A stretch of DNA of 63,875 nucleotides from an uncultured Lachnospiraceae bacterium (GCA_910585295.1 CAJUDE010000032.1:1-63875), one strand, 5' to 3'; counted from the stretch's first letter, positions 16,190-25,383 are shown. Notes: generated from the sequence alone by a model not told the origin. Translations and numbers: made by a program.

Positions 16190-17623
16190 ATGAGTAATTC
16201 TACCAACTCGGCAAGACAGAGAATTTCCGGTCTTCTTGATGAACAAAGCTTTATGGAAATCGGGGCTCTGGTAACTGCAAGGAACACAGATTTTGATTTA
16301 AGCCAGTCTGAAACCCCATCGGATGGGGTGGTTACCGGATACGGCTTGATTGATGGAAATCTGGTGTATGTGTACAGCCAGGACGCTTCCGTGTTAAACG
16401 GGACGATTGGCGAAATGCACAGCAGGAAAATCGCTGCAATTTACCAAATGGCAGTGAAGATGGGCGTGCCGGTCATCGGTTTGATTGACTGTGGCGGGAT
16501 GCGGCTGCAGGAATCTGTGGACGCATTACATGGATTTGGTGAGATTTATGCTGCACAGGCGGCGGCAAGCGGCGTAGTGCCGCAGATTTCCGCTGTATTT
16601 GGCGGATGCGGCGGCGGGTTGTCCGTTGTGCCGGCATTGAGCGATTTTGCTTTTGTGGAGAAAGAAAAGGGCAGGGTATTTGTGAATTCCCCCAATGCAA
16701 TCAAAGGCAACCATGTATCCAAATGCGACACGGCAAGCGCTGAATACCAAGCATGCAACAATGGGTGCATTGACGGCGTGGGGACCGCAGAAGAGGTCCT
16801 TGCCGCAATCCGCGAGCTGGTATGCATATTGCCAGGCAACAATTCCGAAGGCGGAAGGGAAGAAGAATGCACAGATGACTTAAACAGGGTATGTGAGAAC
16901 CTTTCTGGGTGCAGGGAGGACACTAGGCTTGCATTGGCGCAAATCTCAGACAACAACTTGTTTGTGGAGGTAAAGAAAGATTATGCCAAGAATATGGCCA
17001 CCGGCTTTATCAAATTAAATGGATGCACCATTGGGGCGGTTGCTAATGCTTCAGCGGTTTATGATGAAAATGGTGAGAAGGCAGAGAGCTTTGACAAAGT
17101 GCTGACAGCAAGGGGCTGCAATAAAGCGGCAGAATTTATCAGCTTTTGCGATGCATTTGACATCCCAGTGTTATCTCTTACAAATGTGGAAGGCTTTGCG
17201 GCAACCGAATGCTCTGAGAGGAACCTTGCCAAAGCGATGGCCCGCATGACAGCGGCATTTGCAGGGGCGACTGTCCCGAAGGTAAATATTATAGTTGGGA
17301 ATGTATATGGCAGCGCATATGTGATGATGAACAGCAAGTCCATTGGGGCAGACCTGGTTTATGCATGGGAAGGCAGTAAGGTGGGCATGATGGACGCTGC
17401 CCTGGCTGCAAAGATTATGTATGACGGGAAGCCTGCAGATGTAGTTGCAGAGAAGGCAAAGGCTTATGAGAAACTGCAGTCTTCCGTAGAGACAGCGGCA
17501 AGGCGCGGGCAGGTTGACTTGATTATAGCGCCGGATGATACCAGGAAATATGCAATAGCGGCATTTGAAATGCTCTATACAAAAAAAGCAGGTGAACCGG
17601 TTAGAAAACATGTAGCAAAATAG
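16190..17623 (+). CDS. Acyl-CoA carboxyltransferase subunit (PCC-beta/MmdA type)
   Basis: A 477-residue carboxyltransferase of the crotonase-fold family that moves a carboxyl group between an acyl-CoA and biotin. Two tandem crotonase-like halves are visible: residues about 1-230 with GVPVIGLIDCGGMRLQES and the oxyanion-type glycines FGGCGGG, and about 240-470 with FCDAFDIPVLSLTNVEGF and GNVYGSAYVMMNSK. It is shorter than methylmalonyl-CoA decarboxylase alpha subunits (about 510). It heads an operon with OadG-, biotin carrier-, OadB- and OadA-like genes, so it is probably a subunit of a Na+-translocating decarboxylase or transcarboxylase. The acyl-CoA (malonyl-, methylmalonyl- or glutaconyl-CoA) cannot be told from sequence. 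Confidence 0.85.
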   Translation: MSNSTNSARQRISGLLDEQSFMEIGALVTARNTDFDLSQSETPSDGVVTGYGLIDGNLVYVYSQDASVLNGTIGEMHSRKIAAIYQMAVKMGVPVIGLIDCGGMRLQESVDALHGFGEIYAAQAAASGVVPQISAVFGGCGGGLSVVPALSDFAFVEKEKGRVFVNSPNAIKGNHVSKCDTASAEYQACNNGCIDGVGTAEEVLAAIRELVCILPGNNSEGGREEECTDDLNRVCENLSGCREDTRLALAQISDNNLFVEVKKDYAKNMATGFIKLNGCTIGAVANASAVYDENGEKAESFDKVLTARGCNKAAEFISFCDAFDIPVLSLTNVEGFAATECSERNLAKAMARMTAAFAGATVPKVNIIVGNVYGSAYVMMNSKSIGADLVYAWEGSKVGMMDAALAAKIMYDGKPADVVAEKAKAYEKLQSSVETAARRGQVDLIIAPDDTRKYAIAAFEMLYTKKAGEPVRKHVAK

Positions 17624-17636
17624 AAAGGTGAAGTTT

Positions 17637-18359
17637 ATGAAAAAGAAGATATTGCTGATGATAAGTATGTGCCTAATCGTACTTGGATTGACAGCATGTG
17701 GAGAAGCGGATCCTACCAAGGTTGATTACAACGGGATCACCTATGACCAATTGAAAGGCGCATGTGAGAATGCTGTCTCAACTTTGCAGAATTTGTCAGA
17801 GTCAGAGAAGGCGGCATATCTGGCGTCAGGAGACGAAACGCTGGAGCATTTGGTTAACCGTTGGGAGGAAGCGCAGGAAGGCGTTGGGGAATTTGTAGAA
17901 TTAGGTAAATTTACAATTACCAAATCCGGCAAGACCTTAACCTGTGAGCAGGAGATTATTTATAAGAACCGTCCAGTTATTTTAACCTATGTATACACAT
18001 ACCACAACATGCAGCTGGAAGACATTACGGTGGACCAGGTGCAGACCCTTGGGGAGAAAATGAGCAATGCAGCCTTAAATACTTTAATGGGCATGGGCGT
18101 TGTGTTTACCGTATTGATTTTAATCTCCCTGATTATTAATTGTTTTAAATTCCTCTCCCATTTTGAGAATAAGGGCAAAGAGGAGACAAAGGCCCCAGCA
18201 GTGAAAGAGCCTGTAGCCCCAGTTCCCCCCTCTGTGGAAGAGGCAATTGCGGCGCAGGATGATTTGGAATTGGCAGCAGTGGTTGCAGCGGCAATCGCGG
18301 CATCAACCGGGACTTCTACAGATGGCTTTGTAGTACGTTCTATCAAAAGAAGATTTTAA
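17637..18359 (+). CDS. OadG-type decarboxylase gamma subunit with N-terminal lipoprotein domain
   Basis: A 240-residue protein. The N-terminus is a lipoprotein-type signal (basic, hydrophobic, then LTAC with the lipid cysteine near residue 22). An extracytoplasmic domain of about 120 residues follows, then a single TM helix (around residues 150-172, VVFTVLILISLIINCF) and a cytosolic Pro/Ala-rich tail ending in FVVRSIKRR. A TM helix followed by an Ala/Pro tail is typical of OadG/gamma subunits, which anchor the carboxyltransferase to the membrane pump; the outer lipoprotein domain is an added feature. The ATG at 17637 with AAAGGTGA upstream is preferred over the GTG at 17628. Confidence 0.75.
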   Translation: MKKKILLMISMCLIVLGLTACGEADPTKVDYNGITYDQLKGACENAVSTLQNLSESEKAAYLASGDETLEHLVNRWEEAQEGVGEFVELGKFTITKSGKTLTCEQEIIYKNRPVILTYVYTYHNMQLEDITVDQVQTLGEKMSNAALNTLMGMGVVFTVLILISLIINCFKFLSHFENKGKEETKAPAVKEPVAPVPPSVEEAIAAQDDLELAAVVAAAIAASTGTSTDGFVVRSIKRRF

Positions 18360-18383
18360 TTGTGAATTCAGGAGGAAGCGAAG

Positions 18384-18764
18384 ATGAAAAGTTATACAAT
18401 TACTGTTAATGGAAACGTTTATGATGTTACTGTAGAGGAAAATGGCGCAGGCGCAGCAACTCCGGCAGCGCCCAGAAGGGCGGCGGTTCCGGCAGCAGCG
18501 CCTACACCCGCGCCGGCAGCTCCGGCGCCAGCAGCAGGCGGGGCTGGGAATGTGAAGATAGAGGCAGGCGCGGCTGGGAAAGTGTTCAGCATTGACGGCA
18601 AGCCAGGGGATTCTGTGAAACGTGGCGATACAATCCTTGTACTGGAAGTTATGAAAATGGAGACACCTGTAGTGGCGCCGGAAGACGGGACAGTGGCAAC
18701 CATTGACGTGGCTGTTGGACAGGCGGTAGAAGCTGGTGCATTGTTGGCAACTTTAAATAATTAA
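18384..18764 (+). CDS. Biotin carboxyl carrier subunit
   Basis: A 126-residue biotinyl carrier. Residues 1-20 form a short beta start. A Pro/Ala-rich flexible linker spans about 24-54, and a biotinyl domain spans about 56-126. The biotinylation site is canonical: EVMKMETP with K91. Carriers of this form swing the carboxybiotin between carboxyltransferase and OadB. A strong site (AGGAGG) lies 11 nt before the ATG. It is placed between the gamma and beta subunit genes, as in other Na+ decarboxylases. Confidence 0.94.
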   Translation: MKSYTITVNGNVYDVTVEENGAGAATPAAPRRAAVPAAAPTPAPAAPAPAAGGAGNVKIEAGAAGKVFSIDGKPGDSVKRGDTILVLEVMKMETPVVAPEDGTVATIDVAVGQAVEAGALLATLNN

Positions 18765-18781
18765 TTTTTTGGAGGTAAAAT

Positions 18782-19930
18782 ATGAGTTACGTAGGAGAAA
18801 CATTATCAAACCTCCTGCACCAGACAGCATTCTTTAACCTGACCTGGGGAAACTATGTCATGATTCTGGTGGCATTTGTGTTCCTTTTCCTTGCAATTAA
18901 AAAAGGATTTGAGCCCTTGTTGCTGGTTCCGATTGCGTTTGGTATGTTACTGGTAAATATTTATCCGGATATTATTGCTTCACCGGAAGAGACCAGCAAT
19001 GGCGTAGGCGGTTTACTTCATTATTTTTATGTGTTGGATGAATGGTCCATCCTTCCCTCGTTGATTTTTATGGGGGTAGGGGCGATGACAGACTTTGGGC
19101 CTTTGATTGCCAACCCCATTAGTTTCTTGCTTGGGGCGGCAGCGCAGTTTGGTATTTTTGGCGCATATTTTATGGCGATTCTGTTAGGGTTTAACGATAA
19201 GGCAGCGGCTGCAGTTTCCATTATTGGCGGCGCCGATGGCCCGACGTCTATTTTCCTTGCGGGTAAATTGGGCCAGACAGGGCTAATGGGCCCGATTGCC
19301 GTGGCGGCTTATTCTTATATGGCGTTGGTGCCGATTATCCAGCCGCCAATTATGAAGCTGTTTACCACTAAGGAAGAACGTGCCATTAAGATGCAGAACT
19401 TAAGGCCTGTTTCTAAGCTTGAGAAGATTCTGTTCCCCATTGTAGTAACATCGGTGGTATGTGTTATCCTTCCCACGACAGCGCCGTTGGTTGGTATGCT
19501 GATGTTAGGGAACCTGTTCCGCGAGTCAGGCGTAGTGCGCCAGTTGTCTGAGACGGCGTCCAATGCAATGATGTACATTGTAGTTATTTTGCTGGGCACT
19601 TCTGTAGGGGCAACAACCAGCGCAGAGGCATTCTTAAATATAACTACTTTGAAGATTGTGGCTCTTGGGCTGATAGCATTTATGTTCGGCACCGCAGCCG
19701 GGGTGCTCTTTGGCAAGGTGCTGTGTAAGGTTACCGGAGGCAAGATTAACCCATTAATCGGTTCTGCAGGCGTGTCCGCAGTGCCTATGGCAGCCCGCGT
19801 ATCCCAGAAGGTAGGGGCAGAGGAAGACCCAACCAATTTCTTGCTTATGCATGCGATGGGGCCGAATGTTGCCGGGGTTATCGGGACCGCAGTGGCGGCC
19901 GGGGTATTTATGGCAATTTTCGGAATATAA
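18782..19930 (+). CDS. oadB: Sodium-translocating decarboxylase beta subunit
   Basis: A 382-residue membrane protein with about 9-11 TM helices. It decarboxylates carboxybiotin and uses the energy to pump Na+ out. The OadB/MmdB/GcdB family signature is present around residues 147-155 (IIGGADGPTSIFLAGKL), including the Asp implicated in Na+ and proton handling. A second conserved block near the C-terminus reads GSAGVSAVPMAARV, followed by NVAGVIGTA. GGAGG precedes the ATG. Symbols for the OAD, MMD and GCD versions differ only by substrate, so oadB here names the family rather than the substrate. Confidence 0.94.
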   Translation: MSYVGETLSNLLHQTAFFNLTWGNYVMILVAFVFLFLAIKKGFEPLLLVPIAFGMLLVNIYPDIIASPEETSNGVGGLLHYFYVLDEWSILPSLIFMGVGAMTDFGPLIANPISFLLGAAAQFGIFGAYFMAILLGFNDKAAAAVSIIGGADGPTSIFLAGKLGQTGLMGPIAVAAYSYMALVPIIQPPIMKLFTTKEERAIKMQNLRPVSKLEKILFPIVVTSVVCVILPTTAPLVGMLMLGNLFRESGVVRQLSETASNAMMYIVVILLGTSVGATTSAEAFLNITTLKIVALGLIAFMFGTAAGVLFGKVLCKVTGGKINPLIGSAGVSAVPMAARVSQKVGAEEDPTNFLLMHAMGPNVAGVIGTAVAAGVFMAIFGI

Positions 19931-20051
19931 GAGATATTTGTGGATAACCGCTGAGGACAACGGAGCGGATGTGTGCCTTGCGGGGATTGCAAAATACCGC
20001 AGGGTACATAGAATGAGAAAGCCGCGAAGCGGCAGAATGAGAGGATAAGTC

Positions 20052-21470
20052 ATGGCTAAACAGAATAAAAAACCGGTTAAGATTACAGAAACCGTATTAC
20101 GTGATGCACATCAGTCTCTGATTGCCACCCGTATGACAACAGAACAGATGCTGCCAATCATTGATAAAATGGACCAGGTAGGGTACCACGCGGTAGAGTG
20201 CTGGGGCGGGGCTACCTTTGACGCGTCGCTGCGTTTCTTAAAAGAAGACCCATGGGAGCGCCTGAGGAAATTAAAGGCTGGCTTTAAGAAAACAAAGCTG
20301 CAAATGCTGTTCCGTGGGCAGAATATTTTAGGGTACCGCCCATACGCGGATGATGTAGTGGAATATTTTGTGCAGAAATCCATTGCGAACGGGATTGACA
20401 TCATCCGTATCTTTGACTGCCTGAATGATTTAAGGAACTTACAGACGGCAGTGACCGCCACCAACAAAGAGAAAGGCCATGCACAAGTTGCGCTTTCCTA
20501 TACGTTAGGGGATGCTTATACCTTACAGTACTGGACAGATATGGCAAAGAAGATTGAAGAAATGGGGGCAAATTCTATCTGCATCAAGGATATGGCTGGG
20601 CTGCTGACCCCTTACAAAGCAGAAGAGTTGGTGAAGTCCCTTAAGGCGGCAACTAAGCTTCCGATAGAGCTTCACACCCATTATACATCTGGTGTGGCTT
20701 CCATGACTTATATGAAGGCAGTGGAAGCAGGATGCGATATTATTGACACGGCTATGTCACCTTTTGCATTGGGGACCAGCCAGCCGGCAACAGAAGTTAT
20801 GGCAGAGGCATTTAAAGGGACTCCGCTGGATCCTGGATATGACCAAATGCTGTTAAAAGAGATTGCAGATTATTTCAGGCCTATGAGGGAAGAAGCCCTA
20901 AAGAGCGGCTTGATGAACCCGAAGGTATTGGGCGTGGATATCCAGACCTTACTGTACCAGGTGCCGGGCGGGATGCTGAGCAATATGGTGTCACAGTTGA
21001 AAGAGCAGAATGCAGAAGACAAATACATGGAAGTGTTGGAAGAGATCCCACGGGTGCGCAAAGACTTGGGCGAGCCGCCATTGGTTACCCCTTCTTCCCA
21101 GATTGTTGGGACGCAGGCAGTATTCAATGTGTTGATGGGCGAGCGTTATAAGGTTGCGACCAAAGAGACCAAGGACGTATTGCTTGGGAAATATGGGCAG
21201 ACAGTAAAGCCGTTCAACCCAGAAGTCATTGACAAAGTGTTGGGCGAAGAAAAGAAAAATGCGATTACCTGCCGCTATGCAGATTTGCTGGAGCCAGAAC
21301 TCCATAAGATTGAGGAAGAGATGAAACAGTGGAAACAGCAGGATGAGGATGTCCTTTCCTATGCGTTGTTCCCACAGGTTGCAACTGAATTTTTCAAATA
21401 CAGGGAAGCGCAGCAGACTGGGGTTGACGCTTCGGCTGCAGATACAAAGAACGGAGCTTACCCGGTATAA
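20052..21470 (+). CDS. oadA: Oxaloacetate decarboxylase alpha-type / pyruvate carboxyltransferase subunit
   Basis: A 472-residue cytosolic enzyme of the DRE-TIM family that transfers carboxyl between oxaloacetate (or pyruvate) and biotin. Features: RDAHQSLIATRMTTEQML at the start; the catalytic-lysine region ICIKDMAGLLTPY; the metal ligands ELHTHYTSG; and the C-terminal PYC_OADA region with PGGMLSNMVSQL. It stops before any biotinyl domain, which is supplied by the separate carrier at 18384-18764. It closes the operon, 121 bp after oadB; the gap holds only a small GCCGC/GCGGC hairpin. Having this enzyme together with the PCC-beta type at 16190 suggests transcarboxylation between an acyl-CoA and pyruvate. 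Confidence 0.92.
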   Translation: MAKQNKKPVKITETVLRDAHQSLIATRMTTEQMLPIIDKMDQVGYHAVECWGGATFDASLRFLKEDPWERLRKLKAGFKKTKLQMLFRGQNILGYRPYADDVVEYFVQKSIANGIDIIRIFDCLNDLRNLQTAVTATNKEKGHAQVALSYTLGDAYTLQYWTDMAKKIEEMGANSICIKDMAGLLTPYKAEELVKSLKAATKLPIELHTHYTSGVASMTYMKAVEAGCDIIDTAMSPFALGTSQPATEVMAEAFKGTPLDPGYDQMLLKEIADYFRPMREEALKSGLMNPKVLGVDIQTLLYQVPGGMLSNMVSQLKEQNAEDKYMEVLEEIPRVRKDLGEPPLVTPSSQIVGTQAVFNVLMGERYKVATKETKDVLLGKYGQTVKPFNPEVIDKVLGEEKKNAITCRYADLLEPELHKIEEEMKQWKQQDEDVLSYALFPQVATEFFKYREAQQTGVDASAADTKNGAYPV

Positions 21471-21499
21471 AGCAAGTCAAAATAATATGATTTGGAAAT

Positions 21500-21537
21500 T
21501 CCTCCTGTCAGCGTAAGGGCGCACAGGAGGATTTTTC
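21500..21537 (+). terminator. Rho-independent terminator of the decarboxylase operon
   Basis: TCCTCCTGT (21500-21508) pairs with ACAGGAGGA (21523-21531), followed by TTTTTC. Confidence 0.9.
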
Positions 21538-21589
21538 AAAAGGCAGGAATGGGTTTGCAGCCAAGCGCTAAGGAATCGAGGAAAGAGAA

Positions 21590-22528
21590 ATGGGCGGCAA
21601 TGGATTGTTGGACCGGGTCAATGAACGGTATGGGAGCTTGAGCAAGGGACAGAAGCTTCTTGCTGCTTACATTACAGATAATTATGGCAAAGCGGCATTC
21701 CTGACAGCGGCCAGGCTTGGGAAGATGGTTGGGGTCAGTGAATCTACGGTTGTCCGTTTTGCCTCTCAGTTAGGGTACAAAGGATATCCAGATTTCCAGA
21801 GGGCGATGGAAGAGTTGGTGCAGGGGAAATTGCACCATGTCCATCAAATGGAGGATATCTATGGGGATATCAGCCAGCCCGAAATTTTTAAGACCGTGCT
21901 GAACTCCGATATGGAACGGATACGGGACACGTTAGGGCATATGGACAGCCATGCCTTTGATATGGCGGTGGACATTATCCTGAATGCAAAAGACATTTAT
22001 ATACTGGGCATAAGAAGCTGTGCGCCCCTGGCAGAATTTTTGGCATTTTACTTAAATATGATGTTTGATGGCGTGCGCCTCCTCCATACCAGCAGTTCCA
22101 GCGAATTGTTGGAGCAGATGGTACGTATCGGCGAGGGGGACGTGATGGTGGGCATCAGCTTCCCTAGGTATTCTATCCGAACCTTAAAGGCGATGGAGCT
22201 TGCAAATAACCGCAATGCAAGGGTTATTACCCTGACAGACAGCGTACATTCCCCAATGAACTTGTATTCTTCCTGCAATTTGATAGCCAAAAGCGGCATG
22301 TCCTCCATTTTGGATTCCCTGACAGCGCCATTAAGCGTAATCAATGCGTTGATTTTGGCTGTCTGCATGAAAAAGAAGGGGGAAGTGGTGAAAACACTGG
22401 AATTGCTGGAACAAGTTTGGGAAGAATATCAGGTAAACGGGAATGATGAGATTGATTATATTGACGATTCCATAAAGCTACGGTATGCCGGAATGGAAAA
22501 TCAGCAAAAAGAGCCGTGCGAAGGCTAA
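21590..22528 (+). CDS. MurR/RpiR-family transcriptional regulator
   Basis: A 312-residue DNA-binding regulator. Residues 1-77 form the RpiR helix-turn-helix (VGVSESTVVRFASQLGYKGYPDFQ), and residues about 125-255 form a SIS sugar-phosphate-binding domain (YILGIRSCAPLAEFLAFYL and HTSSSSELLEQM). Such proteins usually sense a phosphosugar. No sugar operon is adjacent: upstream is a terminator and downstream, 37 bp on, is a flavoprotein, so its targets are not evident. AGGAAAGAG precedes the ATG. Confidence 0.92.
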   Translation: MGGNGLLDRVNERYGSLSKGQKLLAAYITDNYGKAAFLTAARLGKMVGVSESTVVRFASQLGYKGYPDFQRAMEELVQGKLHHVHQMEDIYGDISQPEIFKTVLNSDMERIRDTLGHMDSHAFDMAVDIILNAKDIYILGIRSCAPLAEFLAFYLNMMFDGVRLLHTSSSSELLEQMVRIGEGDVMVGISFPRYSIRTLKAMELANNRNARVITLTDSVHSPMNLYSSCNLIAKSGMSSILDSLTAPLSVINALILAVCMKKKGEVVKTLELLEQVWEEYQVNGNDEIDYIDDSIKLRYAGMENQQKEPCEG

Positions 22529-22565
22529 GGCAAAATGAAAGCGGCAATAGAAGGATAAGGTTTGT

Positions 22566-23822
22566 ATGAGTAAAGTAATTGTAATTGGCGGCGGCGCGGC
22601 AGGGATGATGGCTGCTGTCAGGGCGGCAGGCAAGGGGCATAAAGTGCTTCTGCTTGAGCAGAATGAAAAGCTGGGAAAAAAGATATATATTACTGGAAAA
22701 GGAAGGTGCAACCTGACAAATGCCTGTGAAACAGAGGATTTGTTTAAAAATGTCCTGCGTAACAGCAAGTTTTTGTACAGTGCATTTTATTCTTTCAGCA
22801 ATGCCAAGACAATTGATTTTTTTGAAACCCACGGGTTGTCTACCAAGACGGAGCGGGGAGGCAGGGTTTTCCCTAAATCGGATCACTCGTCAGATGTAAT
22901 ACGCACGCTGCAGCGTGCCTTAGGGCAGGCGGGGGTGGAAGTACGCCTCTATGCTAAGGCCAAAGGGCTGTGGGCTGAGCCTGGGCAGGGCTGCGGGGCG
23001 AAGCAGGAACGCCAGGTGAAAGGCGTTGTTTTGATGGATGGGGAAATTGTGAAGGGAGACGCTGTAGTTGTCGCCACAGGGGGATGCTCCTATGTTTCCA
23101 CTGGCTCTACGGGGGACGGATACCGGTTTGCAGAAGAGACAGGGCATACCGTGACGCCGCTGCAGCCTTCCTTAGTGCCGTTTGAGGCGGCGGAACCTTG
23201 GGTCAAAGATTTGCAGGGGCTGTCCCTGCGCAATGTCAGGGCGCGCATTTTTAAGGGCAAAAAAACATTATATGAGGAATTTGGGGAAATGCTGTTTACC
23301 CATTATGGGGTCAGCGGCCCGCTGATGCTCAGCGCCAGCGGCATTGTGAACGATTATATGGACAAGATGCCGTTATCTTTGGCGATTGACTTAAAACCGG
23401 CGTTGACGGAGGAACAATTGGATAAAAGGATACTGCGGGATTTTGAGGAAAATCAAAACCGGCAGTTTAAGAATGCGGTGCAAAAGCTTTTTCCAGCGAA
23501 ATTAATTCCAGTAATTGTAATGCTCAGCGGAATTTCCCCCGATAAAAAAGTAAATGAGGTCACCAGGGAAGAACGGCGGAATTTTGCAGAGCTGATTAAA
23601 GCGTTTCCTGTGACGTTAGCCCGGTTTCGGGATTTCAACGAGGCAATTATCACCAGAGGGGGCGTTAGCGTAAAAGAGGTCAACCCTTCTACCATGGAAT
23701 CGAAGCTGGTGTCCGGCCTGTACTTTGCCGGGGAGGTGCTGGATTTAGACGCCTTGACTGGAGGGTTTAACCTACAGGTTGCGTGGTCTACCGGGTATCT
23801 TGCTGGCGACAGCATTGCATAA
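22566..23822 (+). CDS. FAD-dependent oxidoreductase of the HI0933/BaiN family
   Basis: A 418-residue flavoprotein. The N-terminal dinucleotide site is VIGGGAAGMMAAVRAA, followed by GRCNLTNA. The middle holds HYGVSGPLMLSASG, and the C-terminus has FAGEVLDLDALTGGFNLQVAWSTGYLAG, the second FAD-contact motif of this family. In Clostridium scindens a family member (BaiN) takes part in bile acid 7-dehydroxylation, but most members are uncharacterised housekeeping proteins. The position just ahead of cmk and ispH is the usual Clostridia arrangement and argues for the housekeeping role. Its stop is followed by cmk within 40 bp. Confidence 0.9.
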   Translation: MSKVIVIGGGAAGMMAAVRAAGKGHKVLLLEQNEKLGKKIYITGKGRCNLTNACETEDLFKNVLRNSKFLYSAFYSFSNAKTIDFFETHGLSTKTERGGRVFPKSDHSSDVIRTLQRALGQAGVEVRLYAKAKGLWAEPGQGCGAKQERQVKGVVLMDGEIVKGDAVVVATGGCSYVSTGSTGDGYRFAEETGHTVTPLQPSLVPFEAAEPWVKDLQGLSLRNVRARIFKGKKTLYEEFGEMLFTHYGVSGPLMLSASGIVNDYMDKMPLSLAIDLKPALTEEQLDKRILRDFEENQNRQFKNAVQKLFPAKLIPVIVMLSGISPDKKVNEVTREERRNFAELIKAFPVTLARFRDFNEAIITRGGVSVKEVNPSTMESKLVSGLYFAGEVLDLDALTGGFNLQVAWSTGYLAGDSIA

Positions 23823-23861
23823 ATGTGGGAAAAGAAAGGAAAACAGGAATGGAGAAAAAAG

Positions 23862-24530
23862 ATGGCATTTAATATAGCGATTGACGGGCCTGCCGGGGCG
23901 GGCAAAAGTACTATTGCCAAAAAGGTGGCGGGGGCGTTATCATATATCTATGTAGATACTGGCGCAATGTACCGGGCAATGGCGCTGTATTTCCTTAGGG
24001 AAGGCATTGCGCCGGAAGATGAGGCTGCAATCAGTGAGGCATGCGGCAAGATTACAGTCACCCTCTCTAATGAAAATGGGGAGCAACATGTATTCCTGAA
24101 TGGGGAGGACGTGAATGGCCAAATCCGTACAGAGGAAGTGGGGTCAATGACCTCCAAAACCAGCATTTATGGCAAAGTGCGGGAAAAACTCACGCAGCTT
24201 CAACGGGAAATGGCCCGTACCACAGACTTGATTATGGACGGGCGTGACATTGGCACCTGTGTGCTTCCAAACGCCCAGGTGAAGGTATACCTGACAGCCA
24301 GCGTAAAGACACGGGGAGAACGCCGTTTTTTGGAACTTAAGGAAAAAGGCGTAGAGTGCAGCCTGGAAAAGATTTGCGAAGATATCAGGAAGCGGGATGA
24401 ACGGGATATGGGACGGGAAATTGCGCCGCTGCGCCAGGCTGAGGATGCAGTGCTGATTGACAGTTCTTTTCTGTCCATTGAGGAAGTGGCAGATAAAATT
24501 TTAGCGCTTGTGAAGGAGAGGAATGTGTAA
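23862..24530 (+). CDS. cmk: Cytidylate kinase
   Basis: A 222-residue enzyme that phosphorylates CMP and dCMP. The P-loop IDGPAGAGKST lies at residues 7-17. The substrate motifs VDTGAMYRAMAL and MDGRDIGTCVLPNA, and the lid RKRDERDMGREIAPL, are all present. The frame also opens at 23823 directly after the preceding stop, but that adds a 13-residue basic stub; the ATG at 23862 with GGAG 8 nt upstream gives the usual length. The following gene starts 1 bp after the stop. Confidence 0.94.
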   Translation: MAFNIAIDGPAGAGKSTIAKKVAGALSYIYVDTGAMYRAMALYFLREGIAPEDEAAISEACGKITVTLSNENGEQHVFLNGEDVNGQIRTEEVGSMTSKTSIYGKVREKLTQLQREMARTTDLIMDGRDIGTCVLPNAQVKVYLTASVKTRGERRFLELKEKGVECSLEKICEDIRKRDERDMGREIAPLRQAEDAVLIDSSFLSIEEVADKILALVKERNV

Positions 24531-24531
24531 C

Positions 24532-25383
24532 ATGGAAGTGGTTCTGGCAGAAAGCGCTGGGTTCTGCTTTGGGGTAAAGCGTGCTGTAGACACAGTTTAT
24601 GGGCAGGCAGGGAAAAAAGAAGGCAGGATTTATACCTATGGGCCTATTATCCACAATGAAGAGGTAGTGCATGACTTAGGGCAAAAGGGCGTCCAGGTAA
24701 TAAATTCCCCAGAAGAATTGAGGCATTGCAAAGGCGGGACGGTAGTCATCCGTTCCCATGGGGTGGGCAAAGAGATTTACGGCCTGTTAGAGGAGGAAGG
24801 GATCCCTTATGTGGACGCAACCTGCCCATTTGTGCTAAAAATCCACCGGATTGTGGAGAAATACAGCCGCCAAGGCTTCCATGTAATCATTATAGGCAAC
24901 GGCAGCCACCCGGAAGTGGAAGGCATCCAGGGTTGGAGCAGCACAAAGGCTACCGTTATTTCTACAGAAGAGGAAGCCAAGAATTTCACGCTGGAAAGGG
25001 AAAAAAAGGTATGTATTGTCGCCCAAACGACATTTAACAACAAGAAATTTAAAGAACTAGTTGAAATTATTGAAAAAAAAGGTTATGATATAAATGTTTT
25101 AAATACGATTTGCAATGCCACCCACAAACGGCAGGCAGAGGCGCAGGAAATTGCCAGGAAAGTGGACGCCATGATTGTGGTTGGCGGGAAGAACAGTTCC
25201 AACACGCAGAAACTATTTGAAATATGTAAAAAAGAATGTGAAAATACTTGCTATATACAGACACTGGAAGATTTGGATTTGTCTAAATTACGGTCCATTA
25301 ATAGCGTAGGTATTACCGCAGGGGCTTCTACCCCAAACAAAATTATTGAGGAGGTTCAAAAAAATGTCAGAAATGAGTTTTGA
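24532..25383 (+). CDS. ispH: 4-hydroxy-3-methylbut-2-enyl diphosphate reductase
   Basis: A 283-residue [4Fe-4S] enzyme for the last step of the MEP isoprenoid pathway. The three cluster cysteines are C12 (GFCFGVKRA), C98 (ATCPFV) and C194 (NTICNATHKRQ). Conserved HNEEVV, RSHGVG and the catalytic E128 (HPEVEGI) are in place. The start at 24532 (MEVVLAES) is preferred over 24523. In many Clostridia ispH is fused to an S1 domain protein; here the two remain separate genes overlapping by 20 bp, which looks like the unfused state of the same arrangement. Confidence 0.96.
   Translation: MEVVLAESAGFCFGVKRAVDTVYGQAGKKEGRIYTYGPIIHNEEVVHDLGQKGVQVINSPEELRHCKGGTVVIRSHGVGKEIYGLLEEEGIPYVDATCPFVLKIHRIVEKYSRQGFHVIIIGNGSHPEVEGIQGWSSTKATVISTEEEAKNFTLEREKKVCIVAQTTFNNKKFKELVEIIEKKGYDINVLNTICNATHKRQAEAQEIARKVDAMIVVGGKNSSNTQKLFEICKKECENTCYIQTLEDLDLSKLRSINSVGITAGASTPNKIIEEVQKNVRNEF

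Noticed and set aside
22566..23822. Assignment as bile-acid enzyme BaiN
   Set aside because: Only family membership is visible; no bai operon genes are present and the neighbours are housekeeping genes.
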